Positions 48,301 to 54,300 of a stretch of DNA of 64,000 nucleotides are shown piece by piece. The first letter of the stretch is position 1. Each line of letters starts with the position of its first letter. A model generated the notes under the pieces. It did no database searches and was not told the DNA's origin. It saw nothing but the letters and a program-made list of their open reading frames with translations. Both the position numbers and the translations under genes were made by a program. Source of the stretch: Atriophallophorus winterbourni (taxonomy: Eukaryota > Platyhelminthes > Trematoda > Plagiorchiida > Microphallidae); contig JACCGJ010001611.1 of the NCBI GenBank assembly GCA_013407085.1, positions 1 to 64,000 on the forward strand. Reading direction: 5' to 3'.

Positions 48301-51300
48301 GCCAACGGTAGTGAGCTGCATGCTGATACACGCTGGAGTCTCACTACCACAGTATCTTAGCTCATGTACAGTCTCTGATTGTGCGGCACTTTGCCTGGAT
48401 CAGGCTTGTGCTTTTATACCATCATACCATGTACTTAATGCTCGTCGCTCATTTAGTTACTACTCACGGTTTCTGGCCAATAACAATGCGGTGAACAAAG
48501 TTTTCTGTTTTATCATCGATGCAATCTTATCGTTTACCCATCCCAGCGATTTCACAGGCTGTTATGTCGCTGCATTTAGTTGCTTTAAACAATATTCAAT
48601 TGTTTTTTTTATATCGAAACTCTCCACCGATTTCTATTCACTCTGCCTACAGGCTGGCACACTGACCTTGATTCAATCTGTGTGCCTGATATTCATCTTT
48701 CCCTCGTTGCTCAAATTGGATGAACTTCGCCGACTGCAACGCCGGCTGGACGTCCTTTGTTGTTTGAAGCATCCATCAGCAGGCGATAGGCCATCCACGG
48801 TTCCAATCCACCCGTATCGCATTCCACCGACCGAGCCTCCGCCTCCCAGGAGCTCCAGCCTGGGAAGGTCCAAAATTCACCAAAAACGGCTACCTATGGA
48901 CAATCATAACCAGGATACCGGTGCCTTTAAATCCTGCCAATCATATCCGTCTATTCATGTCAAAGTTATCAATCATTTACCTGGCGGCGGCGGCGGCGAA
49001 CCCTGCTGCTCATCGCGAATTGTGTCTGATTCGTGTTCCGAGCACACCGTCCAAACAACGGTCACCGTTTCCGGTGTTCGTACTTCTCCCTCGGATGCGA
49101 GAACCGCTTCGGATATCGCCATGAAAGGAGTCAAAAAGTCTACTTATTCCCAATCACATAAGGTAGGCTTTGTGTTAGTTTTATACGCTCCTTACGCGGT
49201 GTCTGATTTCCTTTTGTAACTTGAAAGAGAACCACTATTCAACGACCAGTGCAGTCTATGACTGTGTGGCACTTTGCGTGAATCGGACTTGTGCTTCCAT
49301 ACCGTTTGTTTCACATTCTCACTTTCCAAAGTAGCTCAATTGATTGAACGAATTTTCTCTGTGATTTTTATTTTCCAGAGTGACCGCATCGTGAATCCAT
49401 CAAGGAAGACCGAAACTCCAGCTCCAACTAATAAAAAACCGACAGACCAGGCCATGGCGGAGGACAATTTCATCCCTAAGACTCCCATTCTTGTTCGAAT
49501 TTCCCGAAGTTTAGCTCTCATGCTAACGAAACACTATGCGATCCAAATTTTTATTTGTCTCATTACATTGTTTTGCTTCGCCATCATCGGAACCCTGTCT
49601 GCGCGTTATTTACGGTTTGGCCTGGATTGGTCCTCATTACTTCCAACCGATTCTACCGAACACAGTTTCTCGCGAATTTCCAAACGTGATTTCGGCCTGT
49701 ACCCATTCCAAATTATCGCTCGTGGCACTGATTTGCCCATCTCCACGCAGCCGTTCGACTCATCCTCCTCCTCCTATTTAAACCCTCCATTTTATTCTGA
49801 CCTCGTAGAGGGCAAAGGTGCCATTGGTTTCGACGTCAGATCACACCGTAGCTCAGCTACCCTCGGCCGCGGTATTGATTTCCCAATGCGGCAGCGTCAG
49901 TTGCATCATCTTTATCATCAAATCAGCGCAATGCCCGGCGTGGTGTTTGCTGGCCGTCGTTATTGGCTGGAGGTGATGCGAGATTGGTTGCACTCGGTGC
50001 AACAAGCGTTTGACCTTGACCGCCATCGTGGTTTGATCTCGAACAATGGACATTGGAGTTCGAACGCTAGCGAATTGGGTGTGCTCGGGTTGCTTCTTAT
50101 CGTGCAAACTGACCGAGGTCCTGAATTGAACAGGGTATGTCCTCATTCTTAGATCTCTCCGGGTGTTGCTACGCGTTTTTCAATTTATGGCTTTTGCGAG
50201 ATAGACATCTGCTTTCCTCTGTGCGAAAAAATTAGTCAGCGTCATTGATACTCGATATCATCAATCAGTTATCGGGAATATAAACTTTGTATATTTGGTA
50301 TAACGTTCTTGGCCCCACTGTACATTCAAACGTTGTTTGTTTATATTCCCGTTCTTCCACGATATCACTATGTTTATCAGATTAATTACGCTCGGTGATT
50401 AACTTTTTATACGATATCTTTTGTGTGACTTTTGTTTATATTATCACTTTTGCTAATGGCGATAGCGCCTAGTGAGGTAAATTGTTTAACTTTGATTCAT
50501 CACAATTTCGATTATGGTAGACAGATTCGATCACAATGATAGGGAATGGCTCCAGCAAACACCTGTTCGAAAGGGTGCTAGTATTTTAGATTAATCTCTT
50601 CATATCCCCGAGTTTCCTGATCGGCTCGGAAGTCTGGTAATAATTCGAAAACAGCACCGCAGTTCCTACACACTAAGATGCTCGGTGATGTTCACAGGAA
50701 ACTAACCATCGATTGTAGAATGCAAGGGCGGCGGATGTAAGCAACTCAATATCGATCGAGGGCAAAGTGTTCTCACAACCCATAACCAGTGGATTACGAC
50801 CTCACCGTTGACATAATACACATTCTGTTTGAACGCAACTTTGCCGACTACGCTTTCATGTATTCGTACTTATCTTTTGTCCGCACTATGTGTTATTGTG
50901 CAGTATTTCAGTACTGCGCAACTAACACCGTGCTAAATTGATTCGCCGCGATTCCCCGCGATCAGATATCGCAATGGCAAGTTACGCTTCAGGATATGTC
51001 CGAAACCGTGTTCAATTGCGGTCTTGCGCTAAGCATCTTCTTAGTGTTTGCTTAACCTTGTATGTTGTCAAGCGGAGTGACGAGAAAAGCTTGTTATGAT
51101 GCATGACAGTGAAAGCCGCAAGGAAGCTGCCATGCTGATGTCGCTCTACTCGTTCACGAAACTTGTTTGAATGCATGTTCCATTCGAGGTGTAGGCACCT
51201 CTACCTCGTTTGTTTGTGCTTACTCTTCTATAGAATCCGTAGCTATTTAAGTCCCACCCTTCCCCATCTTTTAGGATTTTACTTTTTCATGTTTGTGTGT

Positions 51301-54300
51301 CAGTTAAGCATTCGGTACGCGCTACCGGTGTAATGCTGTCTGTGATGATGATGATGATGATGAATATCTCTCAATGGCCTGGACAACATGACAGTATCTT
51401 TGCTTAGGCGTAATCTCGTACGGTGCAGCACTTTGTTTGGATCTAAGTTTGTGATTTGATACATACCGCAATCCACGACAATCGTTTAGGCTGCATGCTG
51501 TCATATTCTCCACAGTTTATTGTCTCTAGTTCTGTTCATAACACACAAAGGCTGAAAATTGCTCACGCTGAGTACACACAAATTCCTTTGCTTTGCGGAT
51601 ATCGTTCAGTTCTAAATTCGGACTTAAATGTTCTAAAAAGAACAAACAAAATCGCGTGTAATTGCCCGAAACACACAGAATGTTGTCCCCCCCTTTGTCC
51701 ATGACACATTGAATTAACCGTGAAATTTTGTTCTCCAAATCTTTTCCGTACTGATTTACTACTTCAGTGTCGTTTTTGTCCGCCTACTTCCGGCCACTCT
51801 CTCTCGAGCGTTCCATGAGCCTAGTTGCGCCCCGCCCAGTGACCAAGTTTGCGCAGCTGTCTGACACACTGGTGACAGTAGGATTTCCATCGTTGTGTTT
51901 TAAATTTAAAACAAAAACTTCAACGCAACGCGCTGCACCACATTAGTTTTGACACATTGAGACAGCTGTTTTGTTCGCGCCATTCAATTTCGATGTGTCC
52001 AAGTGACATATTTTGCATTTATACACCGGACAACGGGATTCTCTTCAGCAATTGATTGCAATATGTTTGGGACTGATCGTTCATTCATAAGGCGAAGAAA
52101 TTAGGGTGCAATCGGTTAGAGCAGTTTTTTGGGTAAGGTTTCACTTCTGCACGGATGTGCAATCGTGCAGTATTTTGTGCTGTGGGGCTAACACCGTGCT
52201 AAATTGATTGGCCTGAGGTAGTGAGGTGCATGTTGAAACAGTCTGCAGTCTCACTATCATTTCCTGTTCTTTCTTCTTTCTCATATCTGTCTAGGCCTGA
52301 GCAACCTGACAGTATGTTAGCCCACAGTCTCTGACTGTACGGCACTTTGCCTGGATCAGGCTTGTGCTTTCATACATACATAGATCTTAGCCCACATGCA
52401 GTCTCTGACTGTGCGGCACTTTGCCTGGATCAGGCTTGTGCTTTCATACCATACACCAAGGGTGATAGTCAGGACAAGGTGAGCATGACTAAGTAGCAGT
52501 CAACCCACCACCTTTATTTCTACCTTACCACAAAACAGCCTATGGTGTGCCTAAGGGGTATCACGTCAGGTAGAAATGAACAGGATCTGTAGTCCATTTA
52601 CTTAATACATCAATCTAACACAAGTGAATACTGTCAAGGTCAATTGATTCTGTGGTCCATATGCGTAAATGTGTATCTTTAGTCGATGGTCTATTCTCGT
52701 TTCAGATCGGAACTGGTCGCCTAGTTCGGAACGGTATTGTGGACCCACCGGCATTCTACACGTTACTGCATGCGTGGCGTTCCTTCGACGCCTTGAACTT
52801 CTCCTCTCTGGCATGTGCAATCTACCCGGAACCGAGTATTCTCAGTGTGAACTGGGTGCACTCATCCAGGCGATCCGGTCACCCGTCTGATTTGCTTGCG
52901 TTGCCTCCGACCGAAGTCATTGAACTTGTCCAAACTGGGTTTTATATCACCGGTGTTCAGGGAACGGAAGAGCATCTCAATTTGATTCGGGTAAGTAGAA
53001 TATTTCCACCGTTTACTGGCTTATTTCGTATCTGTTCTTTGTCACTTTCCAGTCTGTGAAGCTGGGGCCGTAATAATTTCATTGTCGTTGATAAACGATA
53101 GTCTTTTTTCATCATATCTGTCTAGGCCTGGGCAACCTGACAGTATCTTAGCCCACGTGCAATGTCTGACTGTGCGGCACTTTGCCTGGATCAGACTTGT
53201 GCTTTCATACCATACCATACCAAATTACATGAGTGGGCGATCACGCGATGCTATACCGCACGAGAAACTCCGTTCTGAATTGATTACCATCGGCAGTACA
53301 CTGCAACCACGGATACGCTATAATCTCACTGTTCTTCATGCCTCTTGTCGATGACTAGGCTTAGCCTGTATGCAGTCTGCAACTGTGCAGCATTTTGACT
53401 GACTTGTGATTTGATACATACAGTTGCGTTCTGCGTCTCGAATGAGTCAGTATTACATCCCACACTTTTGGTTATTCCTTTGTAAAAAACAATTCTCGCA
53501 TAGTTCTTGGGTACTGCTACCGGTAGAACCTGTTAATACGTTTAATAGGGCCGGCAACCTCACAACTTGGTTACATCTCAGCCAATTTAATTTACGATTC
53601 TTTCCTCCAGAATATCCGCGCTGTTACCGAGCACACGACCGCCCAAGGTGTCCCGGTATTTCCTATTGGAGAGTCGTTCAATTTCTTCGAAAATTTTCTC
53701 TACTTGGCTCGTGAAACATCGATTGCTTTGGGTGTATTTTTCGCGATTCTGCTCATTTCCTGCGTGGTGCTGTTTTCGTCCCCGGTCACATCGATTTTGC
53801 TCATGGTATTCGGAGCAGGTGGAGGCTTGTGTGCCGCGCTTTGTGGTCTCTGCCTGCTCGAGTTGCATTTGAATCCCATCTCCGCTGTCTTGCTTTTACT
53901 TTGTTCCGGTTTAGGGGCTCGTCTGAGTGGTGGTTTCTTAATCTGCTGGCCAAGTTCGCACTATACATGGTCCCCTTCAAATCACCCAAGGCGTCAGCAA
54001 CAGCGAACCGTTTATCCACAAGTGGATGTGGAGTCCGCGAAGCAGTCCTTTCTGTGCAAGCACACAGATTCCACCGCAACAACATCCAAATCATCCAGCA
54101 GAAGCGGAACGGCAACTCCGACTGCCGCAACGAACAGCAGTTCGAACACGTCTTCCATCCGATCCTGTCTCGCAGTCCACACTCATGCGCGTCGACATTT
54201 GATACATGCTCTAAGCAACCATTTTCCAACAATGTTCCATTCTACTGTGGTTCTTCTACTCGCCCTGGCCGTTATTGCAGCATCTCGGGTTGCATTTATT

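Larger units (their letters stand above)
50135..52705. other. ptc intron 11 (2.6 kb), repeat-filled
   Basis: Contains a SINE head (50,880-50,945), a G-family repeat (50,946-51,365), a diverged SINE 3' part (51,370-51,477) and an M1 element split by a SINE (52,045-52,600). No gene other than ptc is supported. Confidence 0.75.

Noticed and set aside
48311..48652. Upstream extension of the exon 10 frame
   Set aside because: The frame runs through a SINE copy and a pyrimidine tract before the acceptor CTGCCTACAG at 48,652, so it is intronic.
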